Origin: Thiodiazotropha sp040793985
GTDB taxonomy: Bacteria > Pseudomonadota > Gammaproteobacteria > Chromatiales > Chromatiaceae
DNA: 64,000 nt
Direction of reading: 5' to 3'
Assembly (NCBI GenBank): GCA_040793985.1
Contig: JBFNJI010000015.1
Coordinates: 121,597-185,596, forward strand
How positions within the stretch are numbered: the stretch's first letter is position 1; each line of letters opens with the position of its first letter. Of the stretch, positions 24,658 to 33,551 are shown in pieces. The notes under the pieces were generated by a model. It was not told where the DNA came from and searched no databases. It worked only from the letters and a program-made list of their open reading frames with translations. A program made the position numbers and the translations under genes.

Positions 24658-27201
24658 TCAGCGGGTCGTATCCTGCTTGATCGGGACTGGAGAGACATGC
24701 CAAATCTGTTCGCAATACTCCCTGATTGCCCGGTCCGAGGAGAACCAACCGCATCTTGCCGTGTTCAGTATCGATGCACGGGTCCACTTGTCCCTTACTC
24801 TCCAGACCTGATCCACCTGTTGCTGACAGGCACGGTAGGCGGAGAAGTCCTCGAGGACGTAGAAAGGGTCGTGATTCAACAACACATCGAGCAGCGGTCG
24901 GAACTTTCCCCGCTCCCGGGTGGAGAAGCGACCTTCACCGACGGCATCGATGATACCCCGCAGATGTGGGTCCTCAAGATAGCGGTCGCGGGGTAAATAG
25001 TTGCCGACACGGCGGCTTGCCACTTCGGATTCGGTAAGGCCAAAGAGAAAGAAGTTATCCTTGCCCACGCGATGCCGAATCTCTATGTTGGCCCCATCCA
25101 GGGTGCCGATGGTAAGAGCGCCGTTGAGGGCAAACTTCATGTTGCCTGTTCCCGAGGCCTCCATCCCCGCCGTTGAGATCTGTTCAGAAAGATCGGCAGC
25201 GGGGTATATGCTCTCGGCGTTGCTGACATTGAAATTGGGCAGAAAGGCGATCTGCATCCTCTCGTTGACGTCCCGGTCGTTGTTCACTGTCGCGGCGACT
25301 GCGTGAATCAGCTCGATGATCAGCTTGGCGAAGTGATAACCGGGAGCGGCCTTGCCGGCAAACAGCCAGGTGCGTGCGGGGGCGTCCCGGTTCGATCCCT
25401 GCTTCAGTTCGAGATAGCGGCCGATGACGTGGAGGATGTTTAGGTGTTGACGCTTATATTCATGGAAGCGTTTGACCTGACAGTCGTAGAGGCTGTCGGC
25501 TTCGACCTCGATACCCGAGGTGTTGCGGATCTTCTGCGCCAGTAAGCCTTTGTTGTGTAACTTGACCTCGCGCCAGGCTTGGCGAAAGTCGGCTTTGTCC
25601 GCCCACTCCTCGAGCTCCTGCAGGCGTTGCAGATCCCTGGTCCAGGCGTCACCGATGGTGTCGTTTATCAACGCGCTCAAGGCCGGGTTGGCAAGGATCA
25701 GAAATCGGCGCGGGGTAACGCCGTTTGTGACATTGGTGAAACGCCCGGGATCCAGGGTGTGGAACTCCTTCAGCACGCGCTCCTGCAACAGGCGGCTGTG
25801 CAGCTTTGCCACACCGTTGATGCGGTGACTGGCGACGCTTGCGAGGTGGGCCATGCGCACATTGCGGCCGAAACGCTCGTCAATCAGCGATAACCGGGCC
25901 AGCAGCCCGTCTTCATGGGAGAGGGTACGAACCTGCTGAAGAAACCGATGGTTGATTTCGTAGACGATTTCCAGGTGCCTGGGCAGGAGCTCACCGAACA
26001 GCTCCACCGGCCAAGTCTCCAGGGCCTCCGGGAGCAGGGTGTGGTTGGTATAGGAGATACACTTGCGTAGCAGTTCCCATGCATCCTCCCACGCCACTGC
26101 GTGAACATCGACCAAGAGACGCATCAGCTCGGCCACTGCGATCGCCGGGTGGGTGTCGTTGAGCTGGATGGCGAACTTCTCCGGCAGCTGATCCAGCGAG
26201 GCGTTCTGCTGCAGATGCAGGCGCAGAATATCCTGGATGGTGCAGGAGCAGAAAAAATACTCCTGCTCCAGGCGCAGGCGTTTGCCCTGCATCGGTTCAT
26301 CGTTGGGATAGAGCACCTTGCTGATGGTCTCCGAGGCGATCTTCTCTGCGACCGCTCGTTCATAGTCTCCGACGTTGAACGCCTCGAGATTGAACGATTC
26401 GCAGGCCTGGGCGTTCCAGAGCCGTAACAGGTTGACCGTTGGCACACGATAGCCGGGGATCGGTGTGTCATAGGCAACGCCCTTGACCAGGCGCTGAGGT
26501 TTCCAGCGCACAATGTAACGGCCGTCGGCGTCGGTATAGTGTTCGGTTGATCCGCCGAGGCCGACCTCGAAGTTGATTTCTGGCCGCGGAATCTCCCAGG
26601 GATTGCCGTTGCGCAACCACTTGTCGGCGAGTTCCACCTGGCGCTCTTCCCTGATCGCCTGTTCGAAAATGCCGTACTCGTAACGGATCCCGTAACCGAT
26701 GGCCGGGATCTGCAGTGTCGCCAGAGAGTCGAGGTAACAGGCGGCAAGTCTGCCCAGCCCGCCATTGCCGAGACCGGGTTCCGGCTCCTGCGCCGCTATT
26801 TCATCAAGATCGAAACCGAGCCCGGCCATGGCCTGGCGTACCTGGGGTTCGATCCCCAGGGCTGACACGGCATTCCGCAGATGGGGGCCGGGTAGATACT
26901 CAGCGGAGAGATAGCAGACGCTGCGACTGGCCTCCCGGTAGTAGGTGCTTGCTGTATCGATCCAGTTGTTCAGCAGGCGGTCGCGGACACTCCATGCCAG
27001 GGCCAGATAGGCATCATTTTTCGACGCCACCTGGGGAAACCGGGCCTGAACAAAATAGAGGTTGTCGAGAAACGAGTGTTGAATCGACTCGATATCTGCT
27101 GCGGTGCGGTAGTCAGCGTACTTTTTTTTCTTCATGGCGGGGTTGTGTCTGCGTTGTCCTTTACCGAAGCTTAGATACAAATCCTGGAAACACACAAGCA
27201 T
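24658..27201 (-). CDS. glgP: Glycogen/maltodextrin phosphorylase
   Basis: About 847 residues (GT35). It cleaves alpha-1,4-glucan with phosphate to glucose-1-phosphate using pyridoxal phosphate. ATG 27201 is favoured because GGGAGGAG lies 9 bases upstream; ATG 27135 also gives a full catalytic protein. Signatures are LGNGGLGRLAACYLDSLAT, YGIRYEYGIF, LNDTHPAIAVAELMRLLVD, TNHTLLPEALETWP, VTNGVTPRRFL and the PLP lysine in EASGTGNMKFALNGALTIGTLDG. No other glycogen genes are adjacent. It is convergent with phoU and divergent from the FG-GAP lipoprotein gene. Confidence 0.96.
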   Translation of the reverse strand: MLVCFQDLYLSFGKGQRRHNPAMKKKKYADYRTAADIESIQHSFLDNLYFVQARFPQVASKNDAYLALAWSVRDRLLNNWIDTASTYYREASRSVCYLSAEYLPGPHLRNAVSALGIEPQVRQAMAGLGFDLDEIAAQEPEPGLGNGGLGRLAACYLDSLATLQIPAIGYGIRYEYGIFEQAIREERQVELADKWLRNGNPWEIPRPEINFEVGLGGSTEHYTDADGRYIVRWKPQRLVKGVAYDTPIPGYRVPTVNLLRLWNAQACESFNLEAFNVGDYERAVAEKIASETISKVLYPNDEPMQGKRLRLEQEYFFCSCTIQDILRLHLQQNASLDQLPEKFAIQLNDTHPAIAVAELMRLLVDVHAVAWEDAWELLRKCISYTNHTLLPEALETWPVELFGELLPRHLEIVYEINHRFLQQVRTLSHEDGLLARLSLIDERFGRNVRMAHLASVASHRINGVAKLHSRLLQERVLKEFHTLDPGRFTNVTNGVTPRRFLILANPALSALINDTIGDAWTRDLQRLQELEEWADKADFRQAWREVKLHNKGLLAQKIRNTSGIEVEADSLYDCQVKRFHEYKRQHLNILHVIGRYLELKQGSNRDAPARTWLFAGKAAPGYHFAKLIIELIHAVAATVNNDRDVNERMQIAFLPNFNVSNAESIYPAADLSEQISTAGMEASGTGNMKFALNGALTIGTLDGANIEIRHRVGKDNFFLFGLTESEVASRRVGNYLPRDRYLEDPHLRGIIDAVGEGRFSTRERGKFRPLLDVLLNHDPFYVLEDFSAYRACQQQVDQVWRVRDKWTRASILNTARCGWFSSDRAIREYCEQIWHVSPVPIKQDTTR

Positions 27202-27544
27202 TGGCTGCCGCTCCTCCCGGGGTGACAGGAGCATATGCTTGAAACTTGCAGCCTTGCCCGGAGTCTACTGAGGGCGAAGCTTGGTCGCTCATAGCCGTGT
27301 CCTGAAAAGGTCCAACTGTATCCGTGGCAACCTGAACGAATCGGACCGTGCCCTTTATTGTCGATTATACGATGTATGGATTTGTTAACCCCCGACAAAT
27401 GGATTTGTTTGGATGCGCAGTTTAAAGATATATACTCTCATTACGGGTTTTCCCACTCCTCTCGCGTACCGGAACAGCCTTGTTGCTATCTGCTGTCGCC
27501 GGTGTTCAAGCGACCGGTGGACAGCTTCTCGACAAGGGCAGATT
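27202..27544. other. Divergent intergenic region glgP / FG-GAP gene
   Basis: About 340 bp. It holds an 11-base direct repeat ATGGATTTGTT at 27376-27386 and 27399-27409 (23 bases apart), possibly an operator. No convincing gene is present; a frame running through it upstream of 27545 lacks a signal peptide or ribosome-binding site. Confidence 0.4.
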
Positions 27545-28978
27545 ATGGGTCAGATGGATATGCTACGACTTCCTTTCTCGCTTCTCTTGCCATTGCTGCC
27601 GGGGCTCATGTTGTTGGTCTCGGGCTGTTCGATATCCTATTCCACAGGGGTCGATTCGGAGCAGAAGATATCGGCGAACAGCGGCAATTTTGATGGCAAC
27701 CTCGATCCGGACGACCGCTTCGGCAGCGCCATCGCCACAATCGGCGATCTGCAGGGAGACGGTGTAATCGATCTGGCCGTGGGGGCGCCCATGGATGACG
27801 ACGCCGGGACCAACCGGGGGGCTGTCTGGGTGTTGTTCATGGACGATGACGGCGAGGTGGATGAGGTGCAGAAGATCTCCGCCGATTCGGGTGGACTCGA
27901 AGGCGATCTGGATGACGGTGATCAGTTTGGCAGTGCCATCGCAGCCCTGGGTGATCTCAATAACGATGGTGTCCGGGATATTGCCGTGGGCGCCCCCCTG
28001 GACGACGACGCCGGAACCGACAAGGGCGCGGTCTGGATTCTGTTTCTCAACAGCGACGGCAGTGTGCTGTCAGAGCAGAAGATCTCCGACGATGCCGGAG
28101 ATTTTCCGGGCGATCTGGACGATAACGATCAGTTCGGTCATGCCGTCGCAGCGATTGGCGACCTGAACGGGGATGGCGTCAACGACCTGGCGGTTGGTGC
28201 GCCGAACGACGATGACGGTGGTACCGATCGGGGTGCGGTCTGGATACTCTTCATGAACAGTGACGGCACGGTCAGCGCCGGGCAAAAAATATCCGCCGAC
28301 AGGGGCAGCCTCGGCCGTGAGCCGGAGGATGGAGACCACTTCGGCAGCGGGCTGACTGAGATGGGGGATCTCGACGATGACGGTGTCGTCGATCTAGCCG
28401 TCGGTGTGAGCGGCGACGATGACGGTGGCAGTGACCGTGGCGCTGTCTGGATTCTGTTCATGAACGACGACGGCAGTGTGGATGAGTTGAAACGCATCAC
28501 CCAGACCCGCGGTGAGTTTGACGGAGACCTGAGCGACGGCGATCAGTTTGGCAATGCGGTAGCCAGTATCGGCGATCTCAACGACGATGGCACCGAGGAT
28601 CTGGCGGTGGGCGCGAAGTTGAGCGACGATGGCGGTGCGGAACGGGGTGCGGTGTGGATTCTCTTTATGGAGATCAATGGCGAGGTTATCTCGTCGACAA
28701 GGTTGTCCGATACAGCGGGCGACTTTGACGGCGAACTTGATAGCGGTGACCAGTTCGGCAGTGCGCTTGCCTATCTCGGGGATCTCGATGGGGACGGGGT
28801 CGGCGATATCGCGGTGGGCGCAAGTCTGGACGATGATGACGACACAGATAGCGGAGCGCTCTGGATACTCTTCATGGATGATGCAGACAGCGATTATGAC
28901 AGGGAAGAGGGCGGACTGTTCGATATGTCCCAGGAAGACCTGGATACCCTTCTAAACGGTTCGGGTGGTGCGAATTGA
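27545..28978 (+). CDS. FG-GAP repeat lipoprotein (integrin-alpha-like beta-propeller)
   Basis: 477 residues from ATG 27545 (AGGG upstream). The leader GLMLLVSGC gives a lipobox with Cys at residue 28, so it is a lipoprotein, probably on the outer membrane. The mature protein is six consecutive repeats of exactly 69 residues. Each has an FGxA..xxGDLxxDGxxDxAVG core and ends GAVWILF; this is the FG-GAP/VCBS repeat with a Ca2+-binding DxDxDG-like loop. A short acidic tail follows. Such proteins are surface adhesion or binding propellers; the partner is unknown. The unusually regular repeats suggest recent internal duplication. Confidence 0.87.
   Translation: MGQMDMLRLPFSLLLPLLPGLMLLVSGCSISYSTGVDSEQKISANSGNFDGNLDPDDRFGSAIATIGDLQGDGVIDLAVGAPMDDDAGTNRGAVWVLFMDDDGEVDEVQKISADSGGLEGDLDDGDQFGSAIAALGDLNNDGVRDIAVGAPLDDDAGTDKGAVWILFLNSDGSVLSEQKISDDAGDFPGDLDDNDQFGHAVAAIGDLNGDGVNDLAVGAPNDDDGGTDRGAVWILFMNSDGTVSAGQKISADRGSLGREPEDGDHFGSGLTEMGDLDDDGVVDLAVGVSGDDDGGSDRGAVWILFMNDDGSVDELKRITQTRGEFDGDLSDGDQFGNAVASIGDLNDDGTEDLAVGAKLSDDGGAERGAVWILFMEINGEVISSTRLSDTAGDFDGELDSGDQFGSALAYLGDLDGDGVGDIAVGASLDDDDDTDSGALWILFMDDADSDYDREEGGLFDMSQEDLDTLLNGSGGAN
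27653..28894 (+). repeat. Six tandem 207-bp coding repeats
   Basis: Each unit encodes 69 residues with no length variation. Units begin at 27653, 27860, 28067, 28274, 28481 and 28688. Units 1-3 share near-identical blocks such as QKIS near the start and AVGAPxDDD; units 4-6 are more diverged. Confidence 0.9.
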
Positions 28979-29024
28979 GTGCGCTGTGCGGTTGTGCAAC
29001 CTACGGTGCATCTGCTGTCGATTG

Positions 29025-31229
29025 CTAGAGCATCTCCAGCGGATCGACATCGACAGACCAGCGAACCCGACGCGAACCGGGTAGTTGGCTAAGTTTCGCA
29101 ACCCACTCATCCAGCCACCTGTGCAGCGCCTGGCGCTCCACCGATTGAATCAACAGATGGCCCCGGGTTTTTCCCGCCTTGCGTGCCATTGGCGCCGGTA
29201 CCGGTCCCCAGAATTCAAGCGATGCACTGAGATTGATTTCCCTGCCAAGCTGAAGCGCTTGATTGAGAAAGCTTTCCGGATCAGCGGCCTTGGTCGATTC
29301 GGCTCGCAATAGCACTTGGTGAGCATAGGGGGGAAAGGCCGCCGCCCGTCGCTCATCGAGGGCCTCTTGAGCGAAGGCCTCATACCCTTTGGAGGTCAGC
29401 AACTGCATCAGCGGATGATCCGGGTGGCGTGTCTGGATCAACACCCTGCCCGGGCGCCCCGCCCTGCCGGCCCGACCGGCGACCTGCAACACAAGCTGTG
29501 CCATGCGCTCCGAGGCGCGGAAATCGGCACCGAACAGGCCTTGATCCACATCCAGTATGGCGACCAGGGTGACATTGGGAAAATGGTGGCCCTTTGCGAG
29601 CATCTGGGTGCCCAGCAGAAGCGGGTAGTCGCCCGCCTTTATTCGTGACAGCAGCTCCTCGAGACTGCCTTTGCGGCTCGTGGAGTCGCGGTCGATTCGC
29701 GCCAGGGGGGTATCGGGAAAGAGGCGCTGCAGGGTCTCTTCCACGCGTTCTGTTCCCTGGCCGATTGGACGAAGGTCGGGACTGCCGCAGCTGGGGCAGT
29801 GGTCGGGTTCCCGGCGTTGGTGACCGCAGTGGTGGCACCAGAGCAGCCGTGATTGGCGATGGTGAGTCATGCGGGCGTCGCAGCGTGGGCAGTCGGTCAG
29901 CCAGCCGCAGGCGTGGCAGGTCAGCATGGGTGCATAACCCCGCCGGTTGAGAAACAGCAGCGCCTGTTCCCCCGCGTCGAGGGTCTGTCGCAGCTGTTTG
30001 ATCAATGCGGGTGAGAGACCGCCGTCTAGGTGTACATTGCGCAGATCCAGCAGCATCAGTGGCGGCACCCTGGCAGCACCAGCCCTTCGGGTCAGGTCGA
30101 GACGTGTATAACGTCCCTCGGCCGCGTTTCTCAGGGACTCCAGCGAGGGCGTCGCGGAACCGAGCACAACCGGGCAGTCGTGCTGCTGACCGCGAACCAG
30201 TGCCAGGTCTCGGGCCGAGTAGCGAAATCCCTCCTGCTGTTTATAGGAGAGATCATGCTCCTCATCGACAATGATCAGGCCCAGTCTGGGCATGGGGGTG
30301 AATACAGCTGATCTGGTGCCGATAAGGACCGGACGCAGCGCCTGTCGCAGTGTCTGCCAAACCCGTTCCCGTTCGCCATCCGCAAGGCCAGAGTGGAGTA
30401 CCGCAACGTCCGCTCCCATACTGCGTTGAAAGCGTTCCAGGAGTTGAGGCGTCAAGCCGATCTCCGGTACCAGCAGCAGTGCCTGTTGATTGTTCGCCAC
30501 CACTGACTCGATCAGGCGCAGGTAGACCTCGGTCTTACCGCTGCCGGTCACCCCGTGGAGCAGAAAGGGGGTGAAACCTCCGAGCCGACGCTGAATCCGA
30601 TCGACCGCTTCGCGCTGCTCGGGATTGAGTTCGATCCCGGGACGCCGGGTGGCGGATTGGGCCGGTTCCGGGATAGCGCAACGCTCGATCCAGCCCTTGT
30701 CAAGGAGGCTTCTGATCACGCTCTGGGAGATGCCATGGCGCGCAATCAGAATCGAACGTTCCATTCCGTTGGATGCCTCGGCGAGCGCCTGCATGAGTGT
30801 GCGTTGTTTCGGTGCCCGCTGCAGTGACGCCGTTTCGACCCTGGCTCCCGCCGGTGTGAGTCGCAGTCCACTCTCCCTGGCCACGGAGCGGTTGCGTTCG
30901 CTGCGCAGGGTGATCGGCAGGGCGTTGAAGATGACGTCGCCCAGGGGATGCTGGTAGTAGCCTGCAGCCCAATGGAGAAGCCGGAGATCGGCGGCGCCGA
31001 GGAGGGGTTGGGAATCGATCTGCCTCAATGCGTGCTTGAGCCGTTCCGGCGCCACCTCGGATTCTGCCTTTACGGCGATGAGAATGCCGGTGCGGCTGCT
31101 ACGGCCAAACGGGATCTGAAAACGGCAACCTACCAGCGGAGTATGAGGTGACTCCCGGGGTGGCAGATAGTCATAGAGAAGCCTCAGAGGCCCGGGCAGT
31201 GCGATTTGTAGGATTGGGTCCGATACCAT
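29025..31229 (-). CDS. priA: Primosomal replication-restart helicase PriA
   Basis: 734 residues, normal length. The N-terminal 3'-DNA-binding domain begins LQIALPGPLRLLYDYLPP. The helicase core has Walker A HGVTGSGKTEVYLRL, DEEH-type motif II (IIVDEEHDLSYKQQEG), motif III VLGSATPSLESL and motifs V-VI (GTQMLAKGHHFPNVTLV, QVAGRAGRAGRPG). Eight cysteines form two zinc knuckles: CHACGWLTDCPRC and CHHCGHQRREPDHCPSC. It reloads the replisome at collapsed forks. Its promoter region contains a DnaA-box-like inverted repeat. Confidence 0.97.
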   Translation of the reverse strand: MVSDPILQIALPGPLRLLYDYLPPRESPHTPLVGCRFQIPFGRSSRTGILIAVKAESEVAPERLKHALRQIDSQPLLGAADLRLLHWAAGYYQHPLGDVIFNALPITLRSERNRSVARESGLRLTPAGARVETASLQRAPKQRTLMQALAEASNGMERSILIARHGISQSVIRSLLDKGWIERCAIPEPAQSATRRPGIELNPEQREAVDRIQRRLGGFTPFLLHGVTGSGKTEVYLRLIESVVANNQQALLLVPEIGLTPQLLERFQRSMGADVAVLHSGLADGERERVWQTLRQALRPVLIGTRSAVFTPMPRLGLIIVDEEHDLSYKQQEGFRYSARDLALVRGQQHDCPVVLGSATPSLESLRNAAEGRYTRLDLTRRAGAARVPPLMLLDLRNVHLDGGLSPALIKQLRQTLDAGEQALLFLNRRGYAPMLTCHACGWLTDCPRCDARMTHHRQSRLLWCHHCGHQRREPDHCPSCGSPDLRPIGQGTERVEETLQRLFPDTPLARIDRDSTSRKGSLEELLSRIKAGDYPLLLGTQMLAKGHHFPNVTLVAILDVDQGLFGADFRASERMAQLVLQVAGRAGRAGRPGRVLIQTRHPDHPLMQLLTSKGYEAFAQEALDERRAAAFPPYAHQVLLRAESTKAADPESFLNQALQLGREINLSASLEFWGPVPAPMARKAGKTRGHLLIQSVERQALHRWLDEWVAKLSQLPGSRRVRWSVDVDPLEML

Positions 31230-31304
31230 GCCGGTGACTGTATCATGGGGGCAATTTGGGCGCGTGATTTTCGCTGCGGGGCGGCCGACAAAAGGGAAAA
31301 GAAT

Positions 31305-31327
31305 TTTTCCACAACATCTGTGGATAA
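31305..31327. promoter_or_regulatory. Inverted pair of DnaA-box-like sites upstream of priA
   Basis: TTTTCCACA (31305-31313, 8 of 9 to TTATCCACA) and TGTGGATAA (31319-31327, perfect box on the minus strand) face each other across 5 bases, about 80 bp upstream of the priA start. This may be a DnaA-responsive promoter element; there is no dnaA, no AT-rich unwinding array and no further box, so it is not proposed as an origin. Confidence 0.45.
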
Positions 31328-31444
31328 CTTTGTGTGTAAAATTTGGATATTAGGCCAAAGGCCTTGTCTCTGCTGGATTCCTATTAATTTGTATATTTTT
31401 TCACCATTTAGATTAATGTCAGTGGTTACAGTCGGTTACAGTAA

Positions 31445-31740
31445 ATAAGACTGTTCTAATAGAGTTCGTGGTCTATTGATGCCGATGTTGTATTGCAACA
31501 AGGGAGTCAATGTGCATAAAAAGCGGCATAGCGAGTCAGTAACCGCTTACGCATGAGCGGTTGAGGCCATAACCCGGGGCTCGTAAGGTCTGTAGCAGAA
31601 AAGAGACCTTACCCCTCCATGGCTGGGTCAATCCGGTGCGACATCTTGATGCCGTTGCCGGCTATCGAGGGAGTGACAGTGTGATACTCCAGGGCTTGGC
31701 CCGGGTGTGGAGAAAACCCCGCTTTGGTGTTACAAGGATA
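31445..31740 (+). promoter_or_regulatory. Structured leader region upstream of the fructosamine kinase gene
   Basis: About 300 bp without a real gene but rich in perfect inverted repeats. These are AACCGCT/AGCGGTT (31541-31547/31556-31562) and GTAAGGTCT/AGACCTTAC (31583-31591/31604-31612), the latter extended outward by GGGG/CCCC and ACCC/GGGT pairing. GGAGT/ACTCC (about 31670-31690) and a GGGC/GCCC hairpin follow. An 11-codon frame (31510-31542) behind AGGGAG ends exactly at the base of the first hairpin. Upstream, GGTTACAGT repeats at 31424 and 31434. The region may be a regulatory 5' leader or an independent RNA. No known riboswitch was recognised. Confidence 0.4.
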
Positions 31741-31759
31741 GGTGAGGGAGGAGACTACT

Positions 31760-32638
31760 GTGACTCAATGGCAAATCGTGGCTCAACACATCGCACAGAC
31801 GACGGGCAGGCCCTTCAATCCCCTTGAACCGAGGCATGTGGGTGGCGGCTGTATCAATACCGGCGTTCGCCTCACCGACGGTGAACAGACCTATTTCGTG
31901 AAGCTGAACAGCACTTCCCTGCTCACCATGTTCGAGGCGGAGGCGGACGGTCTACGCGAGATGGCGGAGACCCGCACCATCAGGGTGCCCGCGCCCCTCT
32001 GTTTCGGTTTGAGCGATTCCCAGTCCTACCTGGTGATGGAATATATCGAAATGGGCCATGGTGCGCGTAACGGCAGCGAATTGGCGGGACGCCAGCTCGC
32101 CGAGATGCATCGCAACAGCCAGACCCACTTCGGCTGGTTCCGGGACAATACCATCGGATCGACGCCGCAAAAGAACCAGACCAGCGAAGACTGGATCGAT
32201 TTCTGGCGACAACAGCGGCTTGGTTTTCAACTCCGACTGGCTGAGAGCAAGGGCTACGGCGGCTCCCTTCAGCGCAAGGGGGAGCGCCTGATGGAGCGCT
32301 TCCAGGTGCTGATCGATCATCAGCCGCAACCCTCGCTGCTGCATGGTGATCTGTGGGGGGGCAACCTGGCGTATGCGAGCGACGGCGACCCGGTGATCTA
32401 CGACCCGGCGGTCTACTACGGCGATCGCGAGGCGGACCTGGCGATGACCGAACTCTTCGGTGGATTCGGCAACCGTTTCTACGATGCCTACCGGGAGAGC
32501 TGGCCGCTGGCGCCGGGTTACTCAACGCGCAAGGTCCTCTATAACCTCTACCATATCCTCAACCATCTCAACCTGTTCGGCAGTGGTTATCTCGGACAGG
32601 CGTCATCGATGATTGATCGGTTGTTGGCGGAGGTATAG
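31760..32638 (+). CDS. Fructosamine kinase family protein
   Basis: 292 residues from GTG 31760, picked because GGGAGGAG lies 8 bases before it. Fructosamine-3-kinase-type proteins phosphorylate sugar adducts on protein lysines, starting their repair. The kinase-like fold shows HVGGGCINTGVRL (nucleotide loop), TYFVKLNS (ATP-binding Lys), FEAEADGLREMAET, ESYLVMEYIE-like hinge (QSYLVMEYIEMG) and the catalytic loop LLHGDLWGGNLAY followed by the metal motif VIYDPAVYYGDREADLAM. It stands alone, downstream of a long structured leader. Confidence 0.92.
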   Translation: MTQWQIVAQHIAQTTGRPFNPLEPRHVGGGCINTGVRLTDGEQTYFVKLNSTSLLTMFEAEADGLREMAETRTIRVPAPLCFGLSDSQSYLVMEYIEMGHGARNGSELAGRQLAEMHRNSQTHFGWFRDNTIGSTPQKNQTSEDWIDFWRQQRLGFQLRLAESKGYGGSLQRKGERLMERFQVLIDHQPQPSLLHGDLWGGNLAYASDGDPVIYDPAVYYGDREADLAMTELFGGFGNRFYDAYRESWPLAPGYSTRKVLYNLYHILNHLNLFGSGYLGQASSMIDRLLAEV

Positions 32639-32689
32639 TGTCGGTTGTGAATTCGTAGAGTCGGACTCAGCTGCAGCGGCATTGATCGC

Positions 32690-33436
32690 TCATTGACTGG
32701 AATCCTGGAAAAGCGCTGTTTGGAATGCATCGCAGAATTCCAACAGGTTGCCGTGGCTTGTTAGCGCATCCGGGTGCTCACACCCGCCGACCAAAATGCA
32801 GTCGATTCCAGCGCTCTTTGCGCCCGGTAGATCCCGAGTCGGAGAGTCACCGATAACCAGGGCTTCCGTTTTCGCCACTTCAAGTTGTCCCAATACCAGT
32901 TCAAAGGGTTTTGGAGAAGGCTTCACAATGCCGTGGTCGGAAGAGAAGGAGATGGCGGAAAAAAGACCTTGGATACCTGCATGCTCGAACTCCCGTAGCC
33001 ATGCTGTTTTGGGCGCCCATATATCGATGACTGCCGCCAATAAAAAGCTATGCCGCAACTTGTGCAGTGCCTCGGCGTACTCTGCGGGGATGAAACCGAG
33101 TTCGTGATAGGCGAAGGTGTCGACGATTCTGCCGATTTCATCTTTACTCAACGGTTCGTCGACGATTTCGTGGATTGCCTGTTCCAGCGATGGAAAATCA
33201 TGTCGATAGTTAACGTCAGGGTAACGGGTATCCAGGTAGTTATAAACGCTGCGTACGATGCTATTGATCTCGTTACCGGGTCGTTTTCCACCGATCTTGA
33301 AATAGTGAGTCGAGAAATCTTCGGATTCGCCAAACCTATCCTCACCGAACATGAAGGTGTTGTTCATATCGAGCAGGATGGCCTTTTTTCGCGTAAGCAT
33401 TGCAGCTCTGCGTTGACGGTTTGCGTGCTGTTTCAA
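32690..33436 (-). CDS. HAD-superfamily protein with altered catalytic motif
   Basis: 248 residues if TTG 33436 is used (GAAGG just upstream), or 236 from ATG 33400. HAD motif I reads AILLDMNNTFMFGEDRFG: the nucleophile Asp is present but the +2 general acid/base, normally Asp, is Asn. Motif III lysine and motif IV are intact (GIVKPSPKPFEL, then VIGDSPTRDLPGAKSAGID). A helical cap lies between about residues 40 and 120. The missing +2 Asp argues against standard phosphomonoesterase activity; it may act on another bond or be a slow or regulatory member. Neighbours do not suggest a substrate. Confidence 0.8.
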   Translation of the reverse strand: MKQHANRQRRAAMLTRKKAILLDMNNTFMFGEDRFGESEDFSTHYFKIGGKRPGNEINSIVRSVYNYLDTRYPDVNYRHDFPSLEQAIHEIVDEPLSKDEIGRIVDTFAYHELGFIPAEYAEALHKLRHSFLLAAVIDIWAPKTAWLREFEHAGIQGLFSAISFSSDHGIVKPSPKPFELVLGQLEVAKTEALVIGDSPTRDLPGAKSAGIDCILVGGCEHPDALTSHGNLLEFCDAFQTALFQDSSQ

Positions 33437-33551
33437 GTTGCATCCTTCAACGTTGATCTTGGAGTGTCCATATGCCGTAAATCGGCAAGGTTGTCACGCC
33501 CATTCAGGCGACGCAGGCAATACCCCGCGCGCCGTCTGTGGGAAAGTGGGG

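Noticed and set aside
31305..31327. Possible replication origin
   Set aside because: Only two DnaA-like boxes, no unwinding region and no dnaA/dnaN/gidA neighbours.
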